Assembly: GCA_963743825.1 (NCBI GenBank)
Contig: CAVURC010000016.1
Span: forward strand, 1 to 64,000
Direction: 5' to 3'
DNA from: Sva-07 sp963743825
GTDB lineage: Bacteria; Actinomycetota; Acidimicrobiia; Acidimicrobiales; Ilumatobacteraceae
DNA length: 64,000 bases
Shown: piece after piece, positions 38,247-47,109 of the stretch
Position numbering within the stretch: the stretch's first letter is position 1
How the letters are laid out: the number at the start of each line of letters is the position of its first letter
Notes under the pieces: model-generated
Seen by the model: only the letters and a program-made list of their open reading frames with translations
Told to the model about the DNA's origin: nothing
The model's database searches: none
Position numbers and translations under genes: made by a program

Positions 38247-38618
38247 TCAGCGAACGATTCGGGCGAGCCTGGGCAACACACACGGACGGCCCGAGCAGGC
38301 GTCCCACGTGGCGAGGCCTCCGCTGAGCGCCCGATGCCCGCTGATCTCGCTCACCTCACGAGCGAGTTGCAGATCCGCAGCGAGCTGCTCAGGGGTGTAG
38401 GCAGCCCACGACGACGGATCGTTCGCGGTGCCGTCGTCGATCGCCGCGCCGTCCGAGCAGTTCCAGCCCGTGTCGTCGGTGGTCCGACTTCGAAGGATCT
38501 TGACCGCACCCGTCGGGCTGACCAGCACCATGCCGGAGCACAGATCGTCTGACGTGTCGAGCGCATCCTGGTCGGATGCCGTGCGCGAAACGGGCATGCG
38601 TCTACATCGGCAGGTCAC
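38247..38618 (-). CDS. hypothetical Cys-containing protein
   Basis: 123 aa from a GTG with AGGTGA close upstream, not recognised. The middle part (LCSGMVLVSPTGAVKILRSR, NDPSSWAAYTPEQLAADLQL) has natural codon use and composition, and there are several Cys residues (LCSG, NCSD, DACSGRPC). No signal peptide is visible, so this may be the 3' part of a longer exported protein whose start is lost. Confidence 0.4.
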   Translation of the reverse strand: MTCRCRRMPVSRTASDQDALDTSDDLCSGMVLVSPTGAVKILRSRTTDDTGWNCSDGAAIDDGTANDPSSWAAYTPEQLAADLQLAREVSEISGHRALSGGLATWDACSGRPCVLPRLARIVR

Positions 38619-38633
38619 CTCCCGAAGTTGAGC

Positions 38634-38663
38634 GTTACCTCGGTGTCAGAAACCGAGAGGAAC
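38634..38663. terminator. hairpin between two minus-strand genes
   Basis: GTTACCTCGGT...ACCGAG.GGAAC around a GTCAGA core, about 30 nt, just after the LLM gene stop. It looks like a worn member of the GTCWGAC palindrome family acting as a terminator. Confidence 0.45.
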
Positions 38664-38665
38664 GT

Positions 38666-39700
38666 TCACTCGGACCAGGACTTGATCTTCTCGATCGTCT
38701 CCAGCGGTTCGGGTCCGTACGGGGTCACGTTCAGGTACGTCACGCCGACGTCCTTGAACACTTGGAGGCGTTCACGTACATAGCCCTCGTCGCCGATCAG
38801 CGACGAGAGATCGATGTACTCGTCGGGCACCGCGGCGATCGCCTCGGCGCGCTTGCCGGACAGGAACAGGTCCTGGATCTCGGCGGCCTCCTTCTCCCAG
38901 CCGTAGCGGACGAAGAGATCGTTGTAGAAGTTCTTCGACTTCGCACCCATGCCGCCGACGTAGAAGCCGATCAGTCCACGTGCTGCCTCACGGGCCTCGG
39001 CGATGTGCGGGCCGGAGCCGAGCGCGACGGTGCCACCGGCGATGATCTCCAACGGCGCTTTGGCCGGATCACGCTTCGCGAGGCCCGCAGCGAGTGAGTC
39101 TCCCCATACCTGCTCGAAGCGATCGGGCACGAAGTGGATGGTCTGCCAGATGTCGGCGATCTCGGCGGTGAGTTCGACGTTCTTCGGACCGATCGTGGCG
39201 AGCGCGATCGGGATGTCGTGGGCCGGCGGACGGTTCATGTAACGCAGTGGCTTGCCGAGCCCCGTACCGCCCTCGGCCAGTGGGAGTTTGTAGGCGATGC
39301 CATCGTGCTCGACCTTGTCGCCGCTCCACACCTTGCGGCAGATCTCGATCGTGTCGCGGGTGCGCGCGATCGGCTTGTCGAACGGCACGCCGTGCCACCC
39401 CTCGATCACCTGCGGCCCCGACGTGCCGAGGCCGAGGATGAAACGGCCGTCGGACAGCGCGTCGAGCGTGGCGGCAGTCTGTGCGATGAGTGCCGGGCTT
39501 CGGGAGTACAGCGGGATGATCCCGGTCATCAGCTTCACCGTCGAGGTCTGGCCGGCGAGGTAGCCGAGCGTCGACACGAGGTCGTAGCCGTAGATCTCCG
39601 CACCCCAGATCAGGTCGACACCTGCCGACTCGAGGTCGCGGGCCTGCGACGCCAACTGCTTGGGGTCGCCGTTGAACCCGATGGTGGTGGAGATCTTCAT
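38666..39700 (-). CDS. LLM-class F420-dependent oxidoreductase
   Basis: 344 aa, full-length luciferase-like barrel of the mycobacterial Rv3520c-like type: MKISTTIGFNGDPKQLASQA, then TSTVKLMTGIIPLYSRSPAL, SDGRFILGLGTSGPQVIEGW and PIALATIGPKNVELTAEIAD. The C-terminus reads VGVTYLNVTPYGPEPLETIE. AAAGG lies upstream of the ATG. It precedes no operon partner; the thiolase gene lies upstream on the same strand, 84 nt away. Confidence 0.86.
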   Translation of the reverse strand: MKISTTIGFNGDPKQLASQARDLESAGVDLIWGAEIYGYDLVSTLGYLAGQTSTVKLMTGIIPLYSRSPALIAQTAATLDALSDGRFILGLGTSGPQVIEGWHGVPFDKPIARTRDTIEICRKVWSGDKVEHDGIAYKLPLAEGGTGLGKPLRYMNRPPAHDIPIALATIGPKNVELTAEIADIWQTIHFVPDRFEQVWGDSLAAGLAKRDPAKAPLEIIAGGTVALGSGPHIAEAREAARGLIGFYVGGMGAKSKNFYNDLFVRYGWEKEAAEIQDLFLSGKRAEAIAAVPDEYIDLSSLIGDEGYVRERLQVFKDVGVTYLNVTPYGPEPLETIEKIKSWSE

Positions 39701-39784
39701 GCCGAGCGCCTTTCGTAGGGGTGCCCCGACCGTAGTCAGACAGGCCTCACTCGTTGAAGACGAGACCGCGTCGCTCGGCGACCG

Positions 39785-41008
39785 TCAGACGCGTTCGATG
39801 ATGATGGCGGGGGCCATGCCGCCGCCGGCGCACATGGTGACGAGGCCGAACTGCAGGTCGCGCCGTTCCAGTTCGTCGAGCACGGTGCCGATCAGCATTG
39901 CGCCCGTGGCGCCGATCGGATGACCGAGTGCCATGGCACCACCGTTGACGTTGACCTTGTCGCGGTCGAGGTCGAGGTCGCGCATGAACTTCTCGGCGAC
40001 GACGGCGAACGCCTCGTTGATCTCGAACAGGTCGATGTCGTCGAGCGTCATGCCGGCCTTCTCCAGCACCTTGCGCGCGGCCGGAACCGGCGCGTTGAGC
40101 ATCAGCGTGGGGCAGTCGCCCAGGTTGGCGGTGGCGACGACGCGGGCCCGCGCCGTCAACCCATGCGCCTTGGCGTAGTCGGAGCTGGCGAACAGCAGCG
40201 CTGCGGCACCGTCGACGACGCCGGACGAGTTTCCGGCGTGGTGAACGTGCTGGATGTCGAGGTCGGGGTACTTCTGGTTGATCAATTCACGGAAGGTCTT
40301 CGAGTCCTCCGAGAACCGGTGGTCGGCGATCTGCGGGAAGCTCGGCGGAAGCGCCGCCAACGACTCCGCGGTGGTCTGCGGCCGGGGGAACTCCTCGTGG
40401 TCGAGCGCGACGGAGCCGTCCATGTTGAGCACCGGAATGAGGCTCTTGTCGAACCGGCCCTCACGGATCGCCCGGTCGGCGCGGGCCTGCGACTCGGCGG
40501 CGAGGGCATCGAGCGACTCGCGGGAAATGCCCTCCATGGAGGCGATCGCATCGGCGCAGACGCCCTGATGCGACTGCGGGTGGATCTCCTGCAGGTGTGC
40601 GTTGTTGGCACCCATCGGCAGGAGCCCCTTCTTCGGCAGCGACATCATCTCGGTGCCGCCCGACACGACGAGATCTTCCATCCCCGCCATCACGGCGTGC
40701 GCCGCGTAGTTGGCCGAGGTGATGCCCGACCCGCAGAACCGGTCGAGCGTCGCTCCACTGGCGGTCACGGAGTAGCCGGCGTCGAGCGCGGCCATGCGCC
40801 CGAGGTCGCCGCTCTGTTCGCAGACCTGCGAGCTGGTGCCCCACACCACGTCGTCGACGTCGGCGGTGTCGAAGCCGTTGCGCTCGACCAACGCGGCGAG
40901 CACCGTCGAGGCGAGGTGCTGCGGATGGAGATGCGCCAGCGCGCCCTTGCCGGGCTTGCCGATGCCACGAGGTGTGCGGCAGGCATCGATGATCAGAGCG
41001 TCGGACAT
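39785..41008 (-). CDS. acetyl-CoA acetyltransferase (thiolase)
   Basis: 407 aa. Nucleophile Cys in LDRFCGSGITSANYAAHA, general-base His in NVNGGAMALGHPIGATGAM, second Cys in VTMCAGGGMAPA, and NEAFAVVAEKF. Acts in beta-oxidation or acetoacetyl-CoA formation. A strong AGGAGG stands 6 nt before the ATG at 41008. The length is normal. Confidence 0.92.
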   Translation of the reverse strand: MSDALIIDACRTPRGIGKPGKGALAHLHPQHLASTVLAALVERNGFDTADVDDVVWGTSSQVCEQSGDLGRMAALDAGYSVTASGATLDRFCGSGITSANYAAHAVMAGMEDLVVSGGTEMMSLPKKGLLPMGANNAHLQEIHPQSHQGVCADAIASMEGISRESLDALAAESQARADRAIREGRFDKSLIPVLNMDGSVALDHEEFPRPQTTAESLAALPPSFPQIADHRFSEDSKTFRELINQKYPDLDIQHVHHAGNSSGVVDGAAALLFASSDYAKAHGLTARARVVATANLGDCPTLMLNAPVPAARKVLEKAGMTLDDIDLFEINEAFAVVAEKFMRDLDLDRDKVNVNGGAMALGHPIGATGAMLIGTVLDELERRDLQFGLVTMCAGGGMAPAIIIERV

Positions 41009-41075
41009 GGGTTCCTCCTGAGGACGAGTGCGCGTCGTCAACGTAGCCGTCGGGGTGTCGCCACCGTCAGCCGGA

Positions 41076-41129
41076 CCGAGCGATGCGATCGAGCGGCCCG
41101 CATCCGGGGCGCTCGCTCATCGCTCTCGG
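41076..41129. terminator. hairpin with GAGCGATG arms
   Basis: CCGAGCGATG...CGAGCG pairs with CGCTCG..CATCGCTCTCGG. It lies just after the stop of the GrdB-like gene and before the thiolase promoter on the same strand, so it is likely the terminator of the former. Confidence 0.55.
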
Positions 41130-41150
41130 GTGATCCCGGACACGGGAACA

Positions 41151-42292
41151 TCAGCGCTGGCCGGGGGTCATGTAGAACCAGATCGGGAACTTGCCGCCGG
41201 CATCTCGAATGGCAGCTCGCGCGGCGAGCATCGTTGCGCCTGCCTCGGTCTGGTCGAAGAACCAGTCCTCCAGTGCTCTGCCTCCGGGCAGCGGGCCGTC
41301 GACGAGTTCGAGGGCCGCCTCCTCGTAGTAGGTGCGGATGTCGTGACAGACGGCAGTCGTGTTGCCGCCGGGAATCCCGGCCGACTTCCAGTCCTCACCG
41401 TTGGCGATCCGGTGGAGGACCCCCAGCGCGTCAGGCACGCCGTCGGCGTCGATCACACGTCCGACGGAGGTGACACCCACGGCGAGCGAGCGCCCGGTCG
41501 AACGCCTTGCGGAGCCCGCGGCGCCTCGTCGACCGCAGGCGGTAGATCGGGGTCGTAGCGGGGCGGCAGCGCGCACGACACCGGCTGCTCGTCGGCTTCG
41601 ATCACGTCGGGATGATCGACCAGGACGGGGCCGGATTCGGCGTCGAGCAGTGCGAAGGCCCGGGCCAACACGTCGTGTTGGAACTCGGGATCGGCAGGGC
41701 GCCCGAGCGGTCGTCCGAGCGGGAACTCGCAGTGCAGCGCCCGCGGCGGCGCGACCTTGACGGCCATCTCGCGGATCGATGACAGCACCACGGTGGCGAT
41801 TCCGGCTGCTTCGAACACGTGGGCGAGCACACTCACGGTGCGCGTGCACAGCGGTCAAACGGGCGTGAAGATCACCACGTCGACGCCATCGGAGCGCAGG
41901 GCGGCGGCCGCTGCCGGGCCGGTATCGAGCCGGATCGTCGCAACGTCATCGGGCTGGTTGCCGGCGAACGACACATGGCGGGGGGCTACCGCACCGATCA
42001 CTCCCTGCGCAGCGAGTTCCTCGAGGCGGTCGATCGGAAACACGACATTGAGATCCATCGCCACTGCCGTGTGATCGAAGTTCGGACTCCAATGGCCCAT
42101 GACGAGATCGCGCCGGTCACGGTCGATGAATCGGTAGCTCGTGTCGCCCGCCGTGAACTCGTCGTCGCCCATCGCATACAGGGCGGCCGAGGTGACGATC
42201 GCAACCGTGGCGTCGGCCAATTCGGGCGGCGTCACCCAGGCCAGATTCGCGAACTCGGGCGCGGGCAGCGTCGCCGAATGGGCCCGCATCAT
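41151..42292 (-). CDS. GrdB-like predicted selenoprotein, in-frame TGA as Sec (also two apparent +1 shifts)
   Basis: About 380 aa, family of glycine/sarcosine/betaine reductase selenoprotein B (also close to PrdB). The frame from ATG 42292 runs to TGA at 41857-41855 after DGVDVVIFTPV and continues in the same frame as PLCTRTVSVLAHVFEAAGIA, giving a UxxC motif (Sec146, Cys149) where relatives have Cys or Sec. Downstream: REMAVKVAPPRALHCEFPLG is typical of the family. Two +1 shifts near 41525 and 41495 precede the C-terminal part (TSVGRVIDADGVPDALGVLH). A SECIS-like hairpin follows the TGA. Start: GGTGA before tandem ATGs. Most bacterial relatives of this broad family are not energy-yielding glycine reductases; the reaction is unknown, but a redox thiol/selenol chemistry is expected. 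Confidence 0.75.
41827..41843 (-). promoter_or_regulatory. SECIS-like hairpin after the UGA of the GrdB-like gene
   Basis: On the mRNA, GCGCAC CGUGA GUGUGC forms a 6-bp stem (one G-U pair) with a 5-nt loop carrying GU. The loop spans nt +18 to +22 after the UGA, within the window usual for bacterial SECIS. Confidence 0.5.
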
Positions 42293-42369
42293 CTGGTCAC
42301 CGTTCACGTCGAACTCGCGGCAGCGCAGTGGGTCATGCGCCGAACGTACTCGATGGCTCCGGATCTTCT

Positions 42370-42384
42370 GCGAGTCGGACTCGC
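42370..42384. promoter_or_regulatory. perfect palindrome in the divergent promoter region
   Basis: GCGAGTCGGACTCGC, 7-nt arms, 44 nt before the TetR ATG at 42428 and 78 nt before the GrdB-like ATG; an AT-rich CATATTCTTT box is adjacent. It is a candidate TetR operator controlling both genes. Confidence 0.5.
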
Positions 42385-42427
42385 ATATTCTTTCGCAACG
42401 GTCTAGAGTCGGTCGAGGTGAGTGGGG

Positions 42428-43020
42428 ATGACACCGATCGACGGCCGACGCGCTCGGCGCCAACGGAGTCGCGAGGCCATCGTCGGCGCGGCGTTCGCGC
42501 TCATCGTCGAGGGCAAGGGCCCCCCGTCAGCCGAGGCGGTCGCCGAGCGCGCCGGCGTGTCGGTGTCGTCGATCTTCCGCAACTTCGACGGTCTCGCCGA
42601 CCTCCAGGAGCAGGCACTCGACCAGTTCCGCGAGCGCTTCTCGCACCTCCTCCTCGCCACGCCGTCGGCCGACTGCCGACCTCGACGACCGGATCGTGTT
42701 CTTCGTGCGCAATCGGCTCGACCTCTACGAGCAGGCCGGGTCCCTCATGTCGATGGCCCGTGCGCGGGCGTTCGAGCACGACACACTCGCCGAAGCCGTC
42801 GCTCGTAACCGTTCGACCCTCGCCGACCAGACCCGTGCGTGCTTCGACCCGCGAGATCGACGACCTCACGCCGTCCGATGCGGCCGACCTCGTCGCGGTC
42901 ATCGACTCGACTGACCTCGCCCGAGGCGTTCGACCTGATGACCAAGGCACACGCCCGTACCCGCCAGCAGACCACCAGGGCATGGGGCAGCCAGCCTGCT
43001 GGCCCTGATCACCACCAGTC
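42428..43020 (+). CDS. TetR-family regulator (four apparent frameshifts)
   Basis: About 195 aa. The HTH part is intact: RRARRQRSREAIVGAAFALI, then AVAERAGVSVSSIFRNFDGL. The ligand domain must be read through +1 shifts near 42667 (into DDRIVFFVRNRLDLYEQAGS), 42850 (EIDDLTPSDAADLVAVIDS), 42918 (PEAFDLMTKAHARTRQQT) and 42990 (SLLALITT). The stop cannot be fixed; the palindrome at 43018 ends the gene region. Divergent from the GrdB-like selenoprotein gene and upstream of the sulfatase operon. The density of shifts could mean real decay, but all are +1 as elsewhere. Confidence 0.65.
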
Positions 43021-43048
43021 ACAACAGGGGTCTGACCCCTGATGTAAC
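43018..43048. repeat. GTCWGAC-core palindrome
   Basis: 31 nt, arms GTCACAACAGG and CCTGATGTAAC around GGGTCTGACCC. It lies 17 nt before the sulfatase ATG. Confidence 0.75.
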
Positions 43049-43064
43049 GAGCGAGGGGACGACG

Positions 43065-45344
43065 ATGACACGAGCATCTCGATTCGAGGGGACGATCGGG
43101 CGCACGGTCGCCGACTCCGAGGCGTGGTTCGACGAACCGCCGCATCCCGGCGCCGACGCACCCAACGTGGTGGTCGTGCTGCTCGACGACACCGGCTTCG
43201 CGCAGTTCGGGTGCTACGGGTCCGACATCGACACACCGAACATCGACGCGCTCGCCGCCGACGGCCTGCAGTTCACCAACTTCCACGTCACACCGCTGTG
43301 CTCGCCGACACGCGCCTCGTTGCTCACCGGGCGATCGCAACACGCCGTCGGGATGCGGGCGGTGTCGAACTTCCGCACCGGCTTCCCCAACATGCTCGGC
43401 CACATCAGCAACCATGCCGCCACCGTTGCCGAGGTGCTGCGCGAGGAGGGCTACGCCACGTTCTGTGTCGGCAAGTGGCACCTCGCCCCGATGGAACAGT
43501 GCTCGGCAGCGGGACCGTTCGACCAGTGGCCACTCGCCCGCGGCTTCGACCGGTTCTACGGCTTCCTCGAAGGCGAGACCGACCAGTTCCATCCCGAACT
43601 CGTCTGCGACAACCACCTCATCGCTCCGCCGGGCAAGCCGGAGGACGGCTACCACCTCTCCGAGGACCTGATCGACCAGCTCCTCGCCATGGTGTCCGAC
43701 TCCAAGGGCGTCCGACCGGATCGCCCGTTCTTCGCGTACGTCCCGTTCGGCGCCACCCATGCCCCGCACCAGGCACCCGCGAGCTACATGGAGAAGTACC
43801 GGGGGAAGTTCGACGAGGGCTGGGACGTCGCCAGGCAGCGTTGGTTCGAACGCCAGCTCGCGTCGGGCGTCGTCCCCGAGGGCACACGGCTCGCGCCGCG
43901 CAACCCCGGCGTCGATGCGTGGGACGACCTGCCCGAGAACCAGAAGCGGCTCGCCTGTCGCCTCCAGGAGGCGTTCGCCGCGTTCCTCGACCACACCGAC
44001 GACCAGATCGGACGGCTCGTCGACGGCCTGCGCGACATGGGCCAGCTCGACAACACCGTGCTCGTGGTGCTCGCCGACAACGGCGCCTCGCAGGAAGGCG
44101 GGCCCTACGGCGTCATGCACGAGATGAAGTTCTTCAACGGGATCTTCGAGACCCCCGACGAGGCGGTCAGACCGAATCGACGACATCGGCGGCCCGCACA
44201 GCCACACCAACTACCCGTGGGGCTGGGCCCAGGTCGGCAACACCCCGTTCAAGTGGTACAAGCAGAACACCCACGAGGGCGGCGTCCACGTCCCGATGAT
44301 CATCCACGCCCCCGGTCACATCCCCGCCGACCAGGCCGGCACGAAACGCACCCAGTTCGTCAACGTGTCCGACATCGTGCCGACGATCTACGACCTCGTC
44401 GGCGTCACGCCACCCGACACGTATCGCGGCATCGAGCAGCTCCCCGTCACCGGCCGATCGTTCGCTCCCGTGCTCACCGACGCGGCCGCGCCGGCGACGA
44501 ACACCCTGCAGTACTTCGAGATGGGCGGCAGCCGGGCACTGGTCGCCCGGATCGACGACACGGTGTGGAAGGCGGTGTGCAAGCACGACAAGGGCGCCGA
44601 CTACGACACCGAGCCATGGGAGCTGTACCACCTCGACGCCGACTGGTCGGAGTGCGACAACCTCGCCGAGCAGGAACCGACAGATGCTGGCCGAGCTGAT
44701 CGAGCTGTGGTGGCAGGAAGCCGAGCGACACGGAGTGCTCCCACTCGACGACCGCATGTTCGAACTCTTCGGCGCCCGGTTCCGACCCAACAGCCCGCAC
44801 CCCGAGAATCGGCGGTACGTGTACCGGCCACCCATGTCGCCGTTGCCGGGCCAGGCGGCCGCGGCGATCGGAGGACGCTCCTTCGATCTCACCGCGAGAG
44901 TCAGCCGTGAGACCGGGCGACGACGGTGTGCTGTTCGCCACCGGCACCGAGAACTCCGGCGTGTCGGTCTTCGTCCAGAACGACCGGCTGGTGGTCGACT
45001 ACAACGCGTTCGACGACCACACGATCCTCGAATCGAGCATCGAGGTTCCCGCCGGCGAGTCGACGCTCGTCGCCCAGTTCCGCCGCGGCGCCGGCATGGC
45101 GGGCAGCATGTCGCTGGAGGTCGACGGTGAACCGGCCGGCTCGATCGAGCTGGCGTTGTTCATGCGCATGATGTCGTCGGTCGGCCCGAGCATCGCGTAC
45201 GACCACGGCTCGGCCGTGTCGAACCGCTACGAAGCGCCGTTCGCGTTCACCGGCACGCTGCACGACGTCGTCATCCAGCTCCTGTCACCCCAGGACCTCG
45301 ACGCACGCGCCGCCGAGGCCGCTGCAGAAATGAGTCGTCAATGA
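43065..45344 (+). CDS. type I (Cys-type) arylsulfatase (three apparent frameshifts)
   Basis: About 758 aa, alkaline-phosphatase-superfamily sulfatase. Metal site VVVVLLDDTGFAQFGCYGSD, formylglycine motif LCSPTRASLLTGR (C-x-P-x-R), GKWHLAP, and VLVVLADNGASQEGG. The C-terminal region continues after +1 shifts near 44172 (into IDDIGGPHSHTNYPWGW), 44680 (MLAELIELWWQEAERHG) and 44900 (PGDDGVLFATGTENSGVSVF), ending in a beta-sandwich domain. It needs FGE, which is encoded at 24.7 kb. No signal peptide is seen, so it is probably cytosolic. The stop overlaps the MBL gene by ATGA. Confidence 0.88.
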
Positions 45345-46198
45345 TCGCCGTCACGCTCCTCGGCACTGGCAGCCCGATGCCGAGCCCCGACCGGGCCGGG
45401 CCGGCGACGCTGATCTCCGCCGGCGACGAGCACTACCTCGTCGATGCCGGTCGTGGGGTCCTGATGCGCCTCGCCGCGGCGGGCCTCGGAGCGCCGAATC
45501 TCACCGCCGTGTTGCTCACCCACCTGCACAGCGACCACATCACCGACCTCAACGACGTGATCACCACCCGCTGGGTGATGACGTTCGTGCCCACCCCGCT
45601 CACCATCGTCGGCCCGGTCGGAACGAAGGCCGTCGTCGACCACATCGTGGCATCGCTCGAGCCCGACATGGGCTACCGCATCGCCCATCACGCCGACCTC
45701 GACGGCCCGCCCCGGATCGACGTCATCGAGGTGACCGAGGGCCCGATACACCTGCCGGGACAGTCGAACGGCAACGTGGCGATCCGCTGCGCGCTCACCG
45801 ATCACAAGCCGGTCGAGCCGAGCGTCGCGTTCCGCTTCGACCACGACGGCGTGTCGGTCGTGACCGCCGGTGACACCGTGCCGTGCCCCGGGCTCGACTC
45901 GTTGTGCGACGGTGCCGACGCGCTCGTGCACACGGTCATCCGCAAGGACATCATCGCCAACCTGCCGATGCAGCGGATCAAGGACACGCTCGACTACCAC
46001 TCCTCCCCCGAGGAGGCAGCGCAGACAGCGACCCGCGGTGGCGTCGGCACGCTCGTGCTCACCCACTACGTCCCGCCGATCCCGACGGGCAGCAGCGGTG
46101 ACGACTGGAAGGCCCTCGCGTCCGAACACTTCTCCGGCGTCGTCGAACTCGGCGACGACCTCCATCGAGTCGAGATACACACCGGAAAGGGAGCCTGA
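45341..46198 (+). CDS. metallo-beta-lactamase-fold hydrolase (RNase Z/AtsA-like)
   Basis: 285 aa. MBL motif TAVLLTHLHSDHITDLNDVI (HxHxDH), a third ligand in VVTAGDTVPCPG, and LVLTHYVPPIPT. This is the RNase Z/zinc-arylsulfatase/phosphodiesterase branch. Because it overlaps a sulfatase gene and a haloalkane-dehalogenase-like gene in one operon, a catabolic ester hydrolase is more likely than tRNase Z. Confidence 0.82.
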   Translation: MIAVTLLGTGSPMPSPDRAGPATLISAGDEHYLVDAGRGVLMRLAAAGLGAPNLTAVLLTHLHSDHITDLNDVITTRWVMTFVPTPLTIVGPVGTKAVVDHIVASLEPDMGYRIAHHADLDGPPRIDVIEVTEGPIHLPGQSNGNVAIRCALTDHKPVEPSVAFRFDHDGVSVVTAGDTVPCPGLDSLCDGADALVHTVIRKDIIANLPMQRIKDTLDYHSSPEEAAQTATRGGVGTLVLTHYVPPIPTGSSGDDWKALASEHFSGVVELGDDLHRVEIHTGKGA

Positions 46199-46201
46199 AC
46201 G

Positions 46202-47109
46202 ATGAAGACCCTGCGCACCCCCGACGAACGATTCGCCGACCTTCCCGGCTACCCGTTCTCCCCGAACTACGTCGAGGTCCCCGACGGAGACGGCGGCGAC
46301 GCTGCGCGTCCACTACCTCGACGAGGGCCCCCGTGACGCGGCGCCGATCCTGCTGATGCACGGCGAACCGTCGTGGAGCTACCTGTACCGCAAGATGATC
46401 CCGATCCTCGTCGATGCCGGCCACCGAGTGATCGCGCCCGACCTCGTCGGCTTCGGACGCAGCGACAAGCCGACCGAGACGACCGACTACACCTACGCCC
46501 GCCACGTCGCCTGGATGCAGGCGCTGGTCGTCGACCACCTCGATCTCACCGACGTGACGCTCTTCGGCCAGGACTGGGGAGGCCTCGTCGGGCTGCGCGT
46601 GCTCACGGCGAACCCCGACCGGTTCGCCCGGATCGTGGTCGGCAACACCGGTCTGCCGACGGGTGACGGACCGGTCAGCGACGCGTTCATGGCCTGGCAG
46701 AAGTTCTCGCAGGAGACGCCCGTGTTCGACATCGGATTCCTGCTCGACGCCGCCACGGTCACCGAGCTCACCGAGGGCGAGATCGCCGCCTACAACGCTC
46801 CCTTCCCCGACGACTCGTACAAGGCCGGTGCCCGGATCTTCCCGACGCTCGTGCCGACCACGTGCCCGACGATCCCGGCGGCTGCCGACAACCGCGCCGC
46901 GTGGGACGGTGCTGGAGGCGTGGGACAAGCCGCTGATCACCTGCTTCAGCGACAGCGATCCGGTCACGGCGGGCGGCGAGCGGGTCTTCCAGCAACGGGT
47001 ACCGGGCGCGGCCGGACAGCCGCACGTGACGATCGAGCACGCCCACCACTTCCTCCAGGAGGACGGCGCCGAGCAACTGGCGCAACTCCTCATCGACGTG
47101 ATCGGCTGA
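46202..47109 (+). CDS. haloalkane dehalogenase-like alpha/beta hydrolase (two apparent frameshifts)
   Basis: About 302 aa. N-terminus MKTLRTPDERFADLPGYPFS, oxyanion region MHGEPSWSYLYRKMIPILVD, nucleophile Asp in LFGQDWGGLVGLR (G-x-D-x-G), acid in FSDSDPVTAGG, and base His in IEHAHHFLQEDG. All match haloalkane dehalogenases (HLD-I/II) rather than epoxide hydrolases. +1 shifts at 46298 (GGCGACGCTG should read GGCACGCTG) and about 46904 (GTGGGACG). The next gene starts inside its stop (TGATG). Confidence 0.85.
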
